Position numbers and translations under genes: made by a program
Assembly: GCF_018459925.1 (NCBI RefSeq)
Contig: NZ_CP075371.1
Coordinates: forward strand, 3,720,001 to 3,784,000
Length of the DNA stretch: 64,000 nucleotides
Reading direction: 5' to 3'
From: Nocardioides aquaticus
GTDB lineage: Bacteria > Actinomycetota > Actinomycetes > Propionibacteriales > Nocardioidaceae
The notes under the pieces: generated by a model
What the model saw: the letters and a program-made list of their open reading frames with translations, nothing else
The model's database searches: none
Told to the model about the DNA's origin: nothing
Shown here: positions 52,744 to 60,771 of the stretch, in pieces
How the letters are laid out: each line of letters starts with the position of its first letter
Position numbering within the stretch: position 1 is the stretch's first letter

Positions 52744-53805
52744 TCAGGCGGGGGCGGCGAGGAGCTCGCCCAGGTGCTGGTCGATCTGCGGCATGTAGGT
52801 CGGGGCGACCCCGAAGAGCCCCAGGTGCCCCAGCACGTCGTGGACCACGCGGAGCTCGCTGCCCGCGATGAGCCGCTGCTCGGGCTCGACGTCGCGGACC
52901 GGGAAGAACATGTCCTCGTCGATCGGCATCACGAAGGTCTTGGCGGTGATCCGTCCCAGGGCGGCGGCCAGGTCCCCGCCGGTGTGCCGCGCCACGTCCC
53001 CGCGCTGCCACTTCCACGCCTGGGTGAGCAGGTCGTTGGGGTCCATCGCGGTGAAGTACGGCTCGAGGAAGCCGGCCATGAAGGCCTCCTTGGAGTCGAA
53101 CTCCAGGGCCCGCCACACCTCCTGCTTCCAGAACTCGGTGGAGAACCCCATCACCGCCCAGATCCCGGCGTGCCGGGTGAGCCCGGCGACCACGTCGTCG
53201 TTCGACTTGTACTCCCCCTCGGCGTACCCGGGGTCGGAGGTGATCGCCGCGACGAGCGCGTCGGCGAAGAGGACGTCGTGGGGCGTGTTCTGCGCCGTGC
53301 CGGCGATCATCGCCGCGCGGCGCACCTTCTGCGGGAACCTCACCGCCCACTCGTAGGTCTGCTGGGCTCCCATGGACCCGCCGACCACGAGGGCCAGCTC
53401 GTCGATGCCGAAGTGCTCGCGCAGCAGACGTTCCTGGGCGACGACGTCGTCCCCGATGCGGACGTGGGGGAAGTCCGACATGGCCAGGGCGGCGTTGGGC
53501 CCGTCGGCGTTGTGCGGCGACGTCGAGAGCCCCGACCCGATCTGGTCCACGACCACGATGAAGTACGTCCCCGGGTCCAGGGCGTGCTCCGGGCCGATGT
53601 AGACGTCGCGCCAGATCTGGTGGGTCCCCGAGAACCAGGTGGTGACCAGGACCGCGTTGTCCTTCGCCTCGTTCAGCGTCCCGAAGGTCGCCACGGCGAG
53701 GTGGCAGTCCGGGATCGTCCCGCCCTCCTCCAGGTCCAGCCGACCGATGGAGACGACGTCGTAGTCGCCGTGGATCTCGTGGGAGTAGAAGGGGTTCTCG
53801 ATCAT
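52744..53805 (-). CDS. MetX-like alpha/beta hydrolase of the ketone cassette
   Basis: A 353-residue alpha/beta-hydrolase with the fold of homoserine O-acetyltransferase. VDQIGSGLSTSPHN, nucleophile Ser144 in VVGGSMGAQQTYEWA, acid in FVMPIDEDMFFP and His in VHDVLGHLGLFG are seen. The typical acyl-homoserine arginine signature of true MetX is not obvious, so it may act as an esterase/hydrolase. It is divergent from the GAF/Fis regulator, and the Baeyer-Villiger monooxygenase lies beyond that. The natural inference is that it hydrolyses the ester formed by the monooxygenase. Confidence 0.85.
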   Translation of the reverse strand: MIENPFYSHEIHGDYDVVSIGRLDLEEGGTIPDCHLAVATFGTLNEAKDNAVLVTTWFSGTHQIWRDVYIGPEHALDPGTYFIVVVDQIGSGLSTSPHNADGPNAALAMSDFPHVRIGDDVVAQERLLREHFGIDELALVVGGSMGAQQTYEWAVRFPQKVRRAAMIAGTAQNTPHDVLFADALVAAITSDPGYAEGEYKSNDDVVAGLTRHAGIWAVMGFSTEFWKQEVWRALEFDSKEAFMAGFLEPYFTAMDPNDLLTQAWKWQRGDVARHTGGDLAAALGRITAKTFVMPIDEDMFFPVRDVEPEQRLIAGSELRVVHDVLGHLGLFGVAPTYMPQIDQHLGELLAAPA

Positions 53806-53898
53806 CGGTGCTCCTGGGTCCTGAGGGCCTACCGCGGCACGCGGTCGGGGTGATCGGCTCACCACGACCTCACTATCGACCGTGCCGCGGGCGGCCCC

Positions 53899-53917
53899 GT
53901 GTCCGGAAATGGGACAC
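53899..53917. promoter_or_regulatory. 19-bp inverted repeat, candidate regulator site 1
   Basis: GTGTCCGGAAATGGGACAC has perfect 6-bp arms and a 7-bp centre. It sits between the divergent hydrolase (start 53805) and regulator (start 53974). Seventeen of its 19 bases recur at 55859-55877 before the monooxygenase. An imperfect longer pair (CCGCGGCACG.. and ..CGTGCCGCGG, about 53832-53890) also lies in this spacer. Confidence 0.7.
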
Positions 53918-53973
53918 GTCCCGCGATTGACCGTGGGGGCATCATCAGAGGTGCGTCACGAGGAGGTGACCGG

Positions 53974-55787
53974 ATGGACGGCGGGCTGGAGCGCCACGAC
54001 CTGCTGACCCACGCCCTCGCCGACCTGCTCGAGGGACAGGCCCCGGACCGTCCGGGGGTGCCCGCCCACGTGGCGGCCTCCTGGCGACGGAGCCTGGCCA
54101 GCGGGGTGTCACCCACCTCCATGGAGGGCCACTACGTCGCCGACCTCGACCTCGGCGCCCGTCTCGTCCGCTGCGCCCAGCCCGTCATCGACCAGCTGGG
54201 CGAGATGCTGGGTGACGTCCCCGCGTGCGTGGCCCTGACGGACGCGAGGGCGCGCATCGTGGTCCGCAAGGACACCGGCCTGTGGATCTCGCAGATGCTG
54301 GACCGGGTCTACTTCGCCCGGGGCTTCGACTACGCCGAGGGCGCCGTCGGCACCAACGGCGTCGGGACCGTGCTGGAGTCCGGGACCTCGGTCCAGATCG
54401 CCGGCGCCGAGCACTTCGTCGACGCGCTGCAGTCCTTCGCCTGCGCGGGGGCACCGGTCCGCGACCCGTTCACCGGGCGGATCGAGGGCGTCCTGGACAT
54501 CAGCTGCCTGCGCGACCACTCCACGCCGGTCATGCACTCGATGGTGCGGTCGGCGGCCAGGCACGTCGAGCGCAACCTGCTGCTCGACCGCGGCCAGGCC
54601 CAGCAGGCGCTCTTCGACCTGTTCTCCCGCGTCGAGGCGCGCACCCGGGGGCCGTGGTCGCGGTCGGCCCCGACCTGACGATGGCGAACTCGGCGATGCA
54701 GGCGCTGCTCGGCTCCACGGACCAGACCGCGCTGGGCGACCACCTGCGCTTCCTGGCCGGCCGGCGACCCGACAAGGTGGACGACCGCGTCGTGCTGCCC
54801 TCGGGCACCGAGGTGCGGCTCCGCGGGACGTCGACCGACACCGGTGGCGCCGCCGGGATGGTCGCGGTCGTCAGCCTCGGCCGCGACGCCTCTGCCGAGG
54901 CCGGGCACGAACGGCTCGGACTGCTCGACCCTCTCGCGCCGGCACCCGCGCCGGTGCCGGCGCCGGCCGTACGACCCCGGCACGACCTCCGTGCCGGGTC
55001 GTCGCCGGGCTGGGAGCACGCGGCCGTGTCGGTCGACGTCGCGCTGCGCGCCGGGCGGTCGATCCTCGTGCTCGGCGAGGCCGGCACCGGCCGCGCCACC
55101 CTGCTTGCCTCGACCTTCACCCGGCTCCGGCCGGGCTCCCGCGTGGTCCACCTGGGCGCGACCGAGGTCGACGTCTCCGACCCCCGCTGCTCCGCCGCGG
55201 CCACCGCGCAGGACGGGGTGCCGACGCTCGTCGTCGTGCACGACCTCGAGCACGTGGGCCACGCCGCCGGCGCCGCGCTGGCTGCGCTGGTGGGGGCCCA
55301 CGAGGGCGGGCCGGTCGTCCTGGCCGCCACCGGGTGCCCGGGCGGCATCCCGAGCGACCAGCCGCTGCTGGCCCTCCTCTCCGACTCGGTCACCGTGCCC
55401 CCGTTGCGTCAGCGCCACGTCGACCTGACGGCACTGATCGGCGACGTCCTGGAGGAGATCGACCCGCAGCGACGGACGCGGGTCTCCGAGGACGCGCTGC
55501 GCCTGCTCACCCGGTACTCCTGGCCGGGCAACGTCCGGGAGCTGCGCGAGGTGCTGACCTCCGCGCTCGGCGCCCGCCCGGTCGGCACCATCGAGCTCGA
55601 CGACCTGCCCGCCCAGTGCCAGAGCGCCCCGCGCAGCACCCTGCGCGAGGTCGACCGGGCCGAGCGGGACGCGATCGTCTCCGCGCTCCGACGCCTCGGT
55701 GGCAACCGGAAGGCCGCGGCCACGACGCTCGGCATCGCCCGGTCCACCCTCTACCGCAAGATCCGGCAGTACGGCATCACCGACTGA
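53974..55787 (+). pseudogene. AcoR-like GAF/AAA/Fis transcriptional regulator, frameshifted as given
   Basis: Two overlapping frames together encode about 604 residues of one regulator. Frame 1 (from ATG 53974, GAGGAGG upstream) has SWRRSLASGVSPTSMEGHYV and a GAF-type domain (GAVGTNGVGTVLESGTSVQI), then runs into FSRVEARTRGPWSRSAPT and stops at 54678. The other frame continues PGAVVAVGPDLTMANSAMQA, a degenerate AAA+ domain (VLGEAGTGRATLLAST; no GAFTGA loop, so no sigma-54 contact), and a Fis helix-turn-helix GGNRKAAATTLGIARSTLYR. The switch is at 54642-54651 (ACCCGGGGGC), consistent with loss of one C or G, a sequencing error, or slippage. It probably controls the monooxygenase and hydrolase. 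Confidence 0.8.
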
Positions 55788-55839
55788 CGCGACCACCGAC
55801 CGACGCGACCGCCGACCGACGCGGCCGCCGACCAACGCG
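55787..55839. repeat. three 16-bp tandem repeats after the regulator
   Basis: ACGCGACCACCGACCG, ACGCGACCGCCGACCG and ACGCGGCCGCCGACCA follow the regulator stop, plus a partial copy. They lie upstream of the monooxygenase operator, and no function is evident. Confidence 0.7.
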
Positions 55840-55858
55840 CGGGTGGGCATCGCCGGGA

Positions 55859-55877
55859 GTGTCCGGATCTGGGACAC
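55859..55877. promoter_or_regulatory. 19-bp inverted repeat, candidate regulator site 2
   Basis: GTGTCCGGATCTGGGACAC, perfect 6-bp arms with a 7-bp centre, lies 69 bases upstream of the monooxygenase start. It matches site 1 at 17 of 19 positions. Confidence 0.7.
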
Positions 55878-55946
55878 CCGACGGGCCCGGGCCGCGCCCA
55901 CGATGGAGCTCGTGGTGACCGACGCCACACCGACGAGAGGCACTCC

Positions 55947-57629
55947 ATGACGCACGCGACATCGACCACCGCCCCGGAGACCGACGCCACCCCGACCACG
56001 CTCGACGCGCTCGTCCTGGGTGCCGGCGTCGCCGGGCTCTACCAGCTCCACCAGCTGCGCGAGCAGGGCCTGACCGTCCGCGCCTACGAGGCGGCCGACG
56101 ACGTCGGCGGCACCTGGACGTGGAACCGCTACCCCGGCGCCCGCTTCGACTCCGAGGCCTACATCTACCAGTACCTGTTCTCCGAGGAGCTGTACAAGGG
56201 GTGGAGCTGGAGCGAGAAGTTCCCGGCCCAGCCGGAGATCGAGCGCTGGCTGCAGTACGTGACCGACCGGCTCGACCTGCGCAAGGACATCCAGTTCTCC
56301 ACGTGGGTCACCAGTGCGCACTACGACGAGGACCGCGGCCGGTGGACGGTCACCACGGACCGCGGCGAGGTGATCGACACGCAGTTCTTCGTCACCTGCG
56401 GCGGCATGCTCTCCGCGCCCATGGAGAACGTCTTCGAGGGGCAGGACACCTTCGAGGGACGCATCTTCCACACCTCGCGGTGGCCGCACCAGGACGTCGA
56501 CCTGGCCGGCAAGCGGGTGGGGGTCGTCGGCAACGGCGCGACCGGCATCCAGGTCATCCAGACGATCGCGGGCCACGTCGGGCACCTGACGGTCTTCGCC
56601 CGGACCCCGCAGTACGTCATCCCGATGAAGAACCCGACGTACGGTCCCGCCGAGCAGGAGGCCTACAAGGAGCGCTTCGAGGAGCTGAGGTCGAACCTCC
56701 CGACCACCTTCACCGGGTTCGAGTACGACTTCGAGCACGTCTGGGCCGACTGCACGCCCGAGCAGCGCGAGGCGGTCCTCGAGGAGGTCTTCCAGGACGG
56801 TTCCCTCAAGCTGTGGCTGGCCGGCTTCGGCGAGATGTTCTTCGAGGAGGAGGTCAGCGAGGCCGTCTCCGAGTTCGTCCGCGGCAAGATGCGGGCGCGT
56901 CTGCAGGACCAGCGCCTGATCGACCTCCTGGTCCCCACCGACTACGGCTTCGGCACCCACCGCGTCCCCCTGGAGCGGGGGTACCTCGAGGCCTACCTCC
57001 GCGACGACGTCGACCTGGTCGGGGTGAAGGACAACCCGATCGTCCGGGTCCGGCCGGAGGGGATCGAGCTGGCCGACGGGACCGTCCACGAGCTCGACGT
57101 GATCATCCTGGCCACCGGCTTCGACGCCGGGACCGGGGCGCTGACCCGGATCGACATCCGCGGCCGCGGGGGGCGCTCGCTGGCCGAGGACTGGTCCCGC
57201 GACATCCGCACGACGATGGGGCTGATGGTGCACGGGTACCCGAACATGCTGACCACGGCGGTCCCGCTGGCGCCCTCGGCGGCCCTGTGCAACATGACCA
57301 CCTGCCTGCAGCAGCAGACGGAGTGGATCAGCGACGCCATCCGCGCGGTGCGTGAGCAGGGCCGGTCGGTGATCGAGCCGACCGCCCAGGGCGAGGAGGC
57401 GTGGGTCGCGCACCACGAGGAGGTGGCCTCGGCGACACTCGTCCCGAAGACCAACTCCTGGTACCTGGGCTCCAACGTCCCCGGCAAGCCGCGTCGGCTG
57501 CTCTCCTACATCGGGGGCGTGGGGACGTACCGCCAGAAGTGCGAGGAGGAGGCGGCCGCGGGCTACCCGGCCTTCACGATCAGCGAGCCCTCGCAGCCGC
57601 TCGTCGGCGCGGCCGGCCCGTCCGCCTGA
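55947..57629 (+). CDS. Baeyer-Villiger monooxygenase
   Basis: A 560-residue FAD/NADPH enzyme that inserts oxygen next to a ketone carbonyl to form an ester or lactone. GAGVAG (25-30) is the FAD motif; TWTWNRYPGARFD (56-68) follows. The type I signature FxGxxxHxxxWP is intact (Phe169-Pro180, FEGRIFHTSRWP), and GNGATG (195-200) is the NADPH motif. It most resembles cyclohexanone/acetone-type monooxygenases; substrate cannot be read from sequence. ATG start with GAGAGG upstream. It has its own operator and is followed by a strong terminator. Confidence 0.93.
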   Translation: MTHATSTTAPETDATPTTLDALVLGAGVAGLYQLHQLREQGLTVRAYEAADDVGGTWTWNRYPGARFDSEAYIYQYLFSEELYKGWSWSEKFPAQPEIERWLQYVTDRLDLRKDIQFSTWVTSAHYDEDRGRWTVTTDRGEVIDTQFFVTCGGMLSAPMENVFEGQDTFEGRIFHTSRWPHQDVDLAGKRVGVVGNGATGIQVIQTIAGHVGHLTVFARTPQYVIPMKNPTYGPAEQEAYKERFEELRSNLPTTFTGFEYDFEHVWADCTPEQREAVLEEVFQDGSLKLWLAGFGEMFFEEEVSEAVSEFVRGKMRARLQDQRLIDLLVPTDYGFGTHRVPLERGYLEAYLRDDVDLVGVKDNPIVRVRPEGIELADGTVHELDVIILATGFDAGTGALTRIDIRGRGGRSLAEDWSRDIRTTMGLMVHGYPNMLTTAVPLAPSAALCNMTTCLQQQTEWISDAIRAVREQGRSVIEPTAQGEEAWVAHHEEVASATLVPKTNSWYLGSNVPGKPRRLLSYIGGVGTYRQKCEEEAAAGYPAFTISEPSQPLVGAAGPSA

Positions 57630-57635
57630 GAGACC

Positions 57636-57670
57636 CGGGCGCCGCCGAGCCGCAGGCCCGGCGGCGCCCG
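57636..57670 (+). terminator. strong hairpin after the monooxygenase
   Basis: CGGGCGCCGCCG pairs perfectly with CGGCGGCGCCCG (12 bp, 11-base loop), seven bases after the stop. It separates the monooxygenase from dhaKLM, which therefore probably has its own promoter; a TTGACG at 57690-57695 is a -35 candidate. Confidence 0.7.
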
Positions 57671-57794
57671 CGGTAGGGCGTTCCGCCTCTTGACGCGCCG
57701 AGTGCGCGAGGCGAACACTCGATCCTCCGGTGCTGACGCCGCCCGCACCATGTCGCACGACCACGCCGCACCATGCGTACGAGGGAGCACTGTC

Positions 57795-58793
57795 GTGAAG
57801 AAGCTCATCAACGATCCCGCCGACGTCCTGGCCGAGTCCCTCCGCGGGGTCGCCGCGGCGCACCCCGGGCTGCGGGTGGACCACGCGAACCGGATCGTCT
57901 ACCGCGCCCAGGCCAAGGCCGACGGCAAGGTGGCCCTGATCTCCGGGGGCGGCGCGGGGCACGAGCCGCTGCACGGCGGGTTCGTCGGGCCGGGCATGCT
58001 CGACGCCGCCTGCGCGGGCGAGGTGTTCACCTCACCCACGCCCGACCAGATGGCGGAGGCGACCACGACCGTGGACCGGGGCGCCGGCGTGCTGCACATC
58101 GTGAAGAACTACACCGGCGACGTCATGAACTTCGAGATGGCCGGCGAGCTGGCCGCGGCCGACGGCGGGGTCGAGGTCCGCACGGTCGTCACCCGCGACG
58201 ACGTGGCCGTCGAGGACTCCACCTACACCGCAGGACGCCGGGGCGTCGGCGTCACCGTGCTGCTGGAGAAGATCGTCGGAGCGGCCGCGGAGGAGGGTCA
58301 GGACCTCGACGCCGTCGCGAGCCTGGCGCAGCGGGTGAGCGACGGGGGTCGTTCGATGGGGATCGCGCTGACCAGCTGCACGGTGCCGTCCGCGGGCAGG
58401 CCGACCTTCGACCTCCCCGACGACGAGATCGAGGTCGGTGTCGGCATCCACGGTGAGCCCGGACGCCACCGCGAGCCGCTGACCGGTGCGTCCCAGATCG
58501 CCCGACAGCTGGTCGACCCGGTGCTCGCCGACCACGACTTCACCGCCGGCCCCACCATCGCCCTGCTCAACGGCATGGGGGGCACCCCGCTCATCGAGCT
58601 CTACCTGATGTACGGCGAGGTGACCAGCCTGCTCGAGAGCGCCGGTGTGGAGGTCGCCCGATGCCTGGTCGGCAACTACATCACCTCCCTCGACATGGCC
58701 GGCGCCTCGCTCACCCTGCTGGCCGCCGACGAGGAGGTGCTGCGCCTGTGGGACGCCCCGGTGAGCACCCCCGGCCTGCGGTGGGGGGCCTGA
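57795..58793 (+). CDS. dhaK: dihydroxyacetone kinase subunit DhaK
   Basis: A 332-residue subunit that binds dihydroxyacetone covalently. The conserved GGGAGHEPLHGGFVGPGMLD (51-70) and the substrate-binding His219 in VGIHGEPGRHR are present; His218 of E. coli DhaK is the counterpart. It works with DhaL and the phosphoryl donor DhaM to form dihydroxyacetone phosphate for glycolysis. GTG start behind GAGGGAG. First gene of dhaKLM. Confidence 0.95.
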   Translation: MKKLINDPADVLAESLRGVAAAHPGLRVDHANRIVYRAQAKADGKVALISGGGAGHEPLHGGFVGPGMLDAACAGEVFTSPTPDQMAEATTTVDRGAGVLHIVKNYTGDVMNFEMAGELAAADGGVEVRTVVTRDDVAVEDSTYTAGRRGVGVTVLLEKIVGAAAEEGQDLDAVASLAQRVSDGGRSMGIALTSCTVPSAGRPTFDLPDDEIEVGVGIHGEPGRHREPLTGASQIARQLVDPVLADHDFTAGPTIALLNGMGGTPLIELYLMYGEVTSLLESAGVEVARCLVGNYITSLDMAGASLTLLAADEEVLRLWDAPVSTPGLRWGA

Positions 58794-58796
58794 GGG

Positions 58797-59435
58797 ATGG
58801 CCGACTCCCTCACGCACGAGCAGCTCGTGGCCTGGTTGGCCGCCTTCCGCGACTCCGTCCACGAGCATCGCGACCACCTCACCGAGCTGGACGCTGCCAT
58901 CGGTGACGCCGACCACGGCACGAACCTCACCCGGGGGATGGACGCGGTGATGGCGGTCGTGGCAGCCGACGACGCCCCGGACACCGCAGCGGGCCTGCTC
59001 AAGGCCGTCGGGATGAAGCTGGTCAGCACGGTGGGCGGTGCCAGCGGCCCGCTCTACGGCACCTTCTTCCTCCGGGCCGCCGGTGCCGCGGGTGACGCCT
59101 CCACCCTCGACGCCGGGGCGGTCCTCGGGATGCTCCGCGCGGGGGTCGAGGGCCTGGCGGCCCGGGGCAAGGCGGAGCTGGGCGACAAGACCATGGTCGA
59201 CGCCCTGGCACCGGCGGTCGAGGCCCTCGCCGACGCGGTGGCGAACGGCGCCGACCTCGCGACCGGCCTCCGGGCCGCGGCCGAGGCGGCGGCGACGGGG
59301 CGCGAGGCCACGACCGGGCTGGAGGCGCGCAAGGGTCGGGCGAGCTACCTGGGTGAGCGCAGCAAGGGGCACACCGACCCGGGCGCAGCCTCGGCCACGA
59401 TGCTGGTTGAGGCGCTCGCCGACGCCGTCGGGTGA
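58797..59435 (+). CDS. dhaL: dihydroxyacetone kinase subunit DhaL
   Basis: A 212-residue ADP-binding subunit. The Mg-ADP motif IGDADHGTNLTRGMDAV starts at residue 35. GGASGPLYGTFFLRAAGAAG and GRASYLGERSKGHTDPGAAS complete the DhaL pattern. It passes phosphate from DhaM to DhaK-bound substrate. Three bases separate it from dhaK and ten from dhaM. Confidence 0.95.
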   Translation: MADSLTHEQLVAWLAAFRDSVHEHRDHLTELDAAIGDADHGTNLTRGMDAVMAVVAADDAPDTAAGLLKAVGMKLVSTVGGASGPLYGTFFLRAAGAAGDASTLDAGAVLGMLRAGVEGLAARGKAELGDKTMVDALAPAVEALADAVANGADLATGLRAAAEAAATGREATTGLEARKGRASYLGERSKGHTDPGAASATMLVEALADAVG

Positions 59436-59445
59436 CGGGCTCGCG

Positions 59446-60174
59446 GTGATCGGCCTCGTGGTCGTCTCCCACAGCCGTGCCCTCGCCGACGCGGTGGTGG
59501 AGCTGGCGACCCAGATGACCCCGCACGGCGGCCCGACGGTGGCCGTCGCCGCCGGTGTCGACGGCGGGCTCGGCACCGACGCCACCGCGGTGGCGGAGGC
59601 GTTGGCGGACGCCTCGAGCCCCGACGGCGTGCTCGTGCTGATGGACCTCGGCTCCGCGGTGATGAGCGCCGAGCTCGCGATCGAGCTCGCCGACCTGGAC
59701 GGGGTGGAGGTGCGGTTGAGCCCGGCACCGCTGGTCGAGGGCCTGGTCGCCGCCGTCGTCCGCGCCGCGGGCGGTGCGGACCTCGCCACCGTGGCGCGGG
59801 AGGCGGAGTCCGCGCTGGAGCCCAAGCGGAGCGCTCTCGGCGAGCCCGCGGCGGCGGGACCGTCCGACGAGCACGGCAGCACCGGACCGCCGGACACGTC
59901 GGTCACGCTCACGCTGGTCAACCCCGGCGGTCTGCACGCCCGTCCGGCGGCCCAGCTCGCCGCGGCGCTCGGCCGGCTCGACGCGGAGGTCGCGGTCGCC
60001 GCGAATGGGAGGGAGGCCGACGGTGCCAGCTCGCTGGAGCTGCTGACGCTCGGCACCGGCCAGGGCACCGCGATCACGGTCTCGGCCACCGGGCCCGACG
60101 CGCAGCGGGCGGTCGACACCGCCCGCACCCTGGTCGAGGAGGGGTTCGGGGAGCTCCCCGACGGGGACACGTGA
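59446..60174 (+). CDS. dhaM: PTS phosphocarrier DhaM with fused HPr domain
   Basis: A 242-residue protein. The N-terminal EIIA-mannose-type domain has the phospho-His in VVVSHSRALAD (His9) and LVLMDLGSAVMSAE. A linker leads to an HPr domain with NPGGLHARPAAQ (His164) and GASSLELLTLGTGQG. There is no EI-like domain, unlike E. coli DhaM, so enzyme I must come from elsewhere. It makes the kinase depend on phosphoenolpyruvate rather than ATP. GTG start. Confidence 0.93.
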   Translation: MIGLVVVSHSRALADAVVELATQMTPHGGPTVAVAAGVDGGLGTDATAVAEALADASSPDGVLVLMDLGSAVMSAELAIELADLDGVEVRLSPAPLVEGLVAAVVRAAGGADLATVAREAESALEPKRSALGEPAAAGPSDEHGSTGPPDTSVTLTLVNPGGLHARPAAQLAAALGRLDAEVAVAANGREADGASSLELLTLGTGQGTAITVSATGPDAQRAVDTARTLVEEGFGELPDGDT

Positions 60175-60239
60175 CCGGTCCGGCCCGCACACCCGTGCCA
60201 CGCGCGTCACGGGCTGCGACGAAGCGGACTGAGACGGTG
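60175..60239. other. intergenic spacer after dhaM
   Basis: No gene seen between the dhaM stop and the toxin-antitoxin remains; GC-rich with GTGACC and CACGCGCGTCACGG short repeats only. The stretch from 60658 to 60771 upstream of ychF is also noncoding and somewhat AT-richer. Confidence 0.5.
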
Positions 60240-60404
60240 CTTTCAGTCGTGCCGCGGCCCCCACCGGCTTCGCCTCGTAGCGGTCCTGGTTGCGAGCGCG
60301 TCGCAGTCGGTCGAGCTCTCGCGCAGCCTTGTCCGCGGGCGGCTCGTCGAGGACAGCGCGACGACCGTCGCCTGCTGGATGCGCGAGAGCGGAGTCAGCG
60401 CCAC
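60240..60404 (-). pseudogene. remnant of a HEPN-domain toxin
   Basis: After the MNT remnant a frame opens GTG-ALTPLSRIQQ and, in another frame, reads DEPPADKAARELDRLRRARN then QDRYEAKPVGAAARLKA. The RxRNxxxY-type segment (RARNQDRYE) resembles the conserved end of HEPN-domain partners of MNT proteins. Most of the domain is missing, so the gene is a decayed fragment. The 3' limit is approximate. Confidence 0.5.
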
Positions 60405-60657
60405 GGCAGCTCCCCGATCACGGCGACCGCCGGCCCGCTACGGACGTGGTCCAGGAACCCGGACGCCGCCGCAAACTCCGCAGGGTGAGGATCGTCGGAT
60501 TCACGGGACGGTGCACCGCGGCCTCGACTCGCGCGCACGCCTCGTAGACCGCGTCGACGTCCGGCTCCCCGAGCACCATGACGTCGATGTCGTGCGGCAG
60601 GCGCGCCTGACCGTCCGAGCGGAAGATGGGAGCGAGGAGCGGCGCCTCAGTTCTCAT
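60395..60657 (-). pseudogene. remnant of an ArsR-HTH/MNT nucleotidyltransferase antitoxin
   Basis: The start MRTEAPLLAPIFRSDGQARL is that of actinobacterial HTH-nucleotidyltransferase fusions. It jumps directly to PHDIDVMVLGEPDVDAVYEA and CARVEAAVHRPVNPTI, the nucleotidyltransferase core (Asp-x-Asp). The HTH and the first catalytic Gly-Ser loop are deleted. Around 60478-60486 the frame shifts, and the expected ending EFAAASGFLDHVRSGPAVAV then IGELPWR continues in another frame. The gene is therefore broken by an internal deletion and a frameshift. Confidence 0.65.
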
Positions 60658-60771
60658 ATGACTGAGGTCGTCCTCCGCTATATCGACAGTCAACGAACCG
60701 CCCGCTGAACGCAGCCCATGGCAGCATGCACGTCCCCGACAGACGCGGATCCGGCGCCGGTCAGCGGGGCG

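Noticed and set aside
53899..53973. Upstream start for the cassette regulator (GTG at 53899)
   Set aside because: That GTG is part of the inverted-repeat operator; the ATG at 53974 has a strong ribosome site.
54642..54651. Programmed -1 frameshifting in the regulator
   Set aside because: Slippage on GGG is possible, but there is no standard X-XXY-YYZ heptamer and no obvious stimulatory hairpin was found, so mutation or sequence error is more likely.
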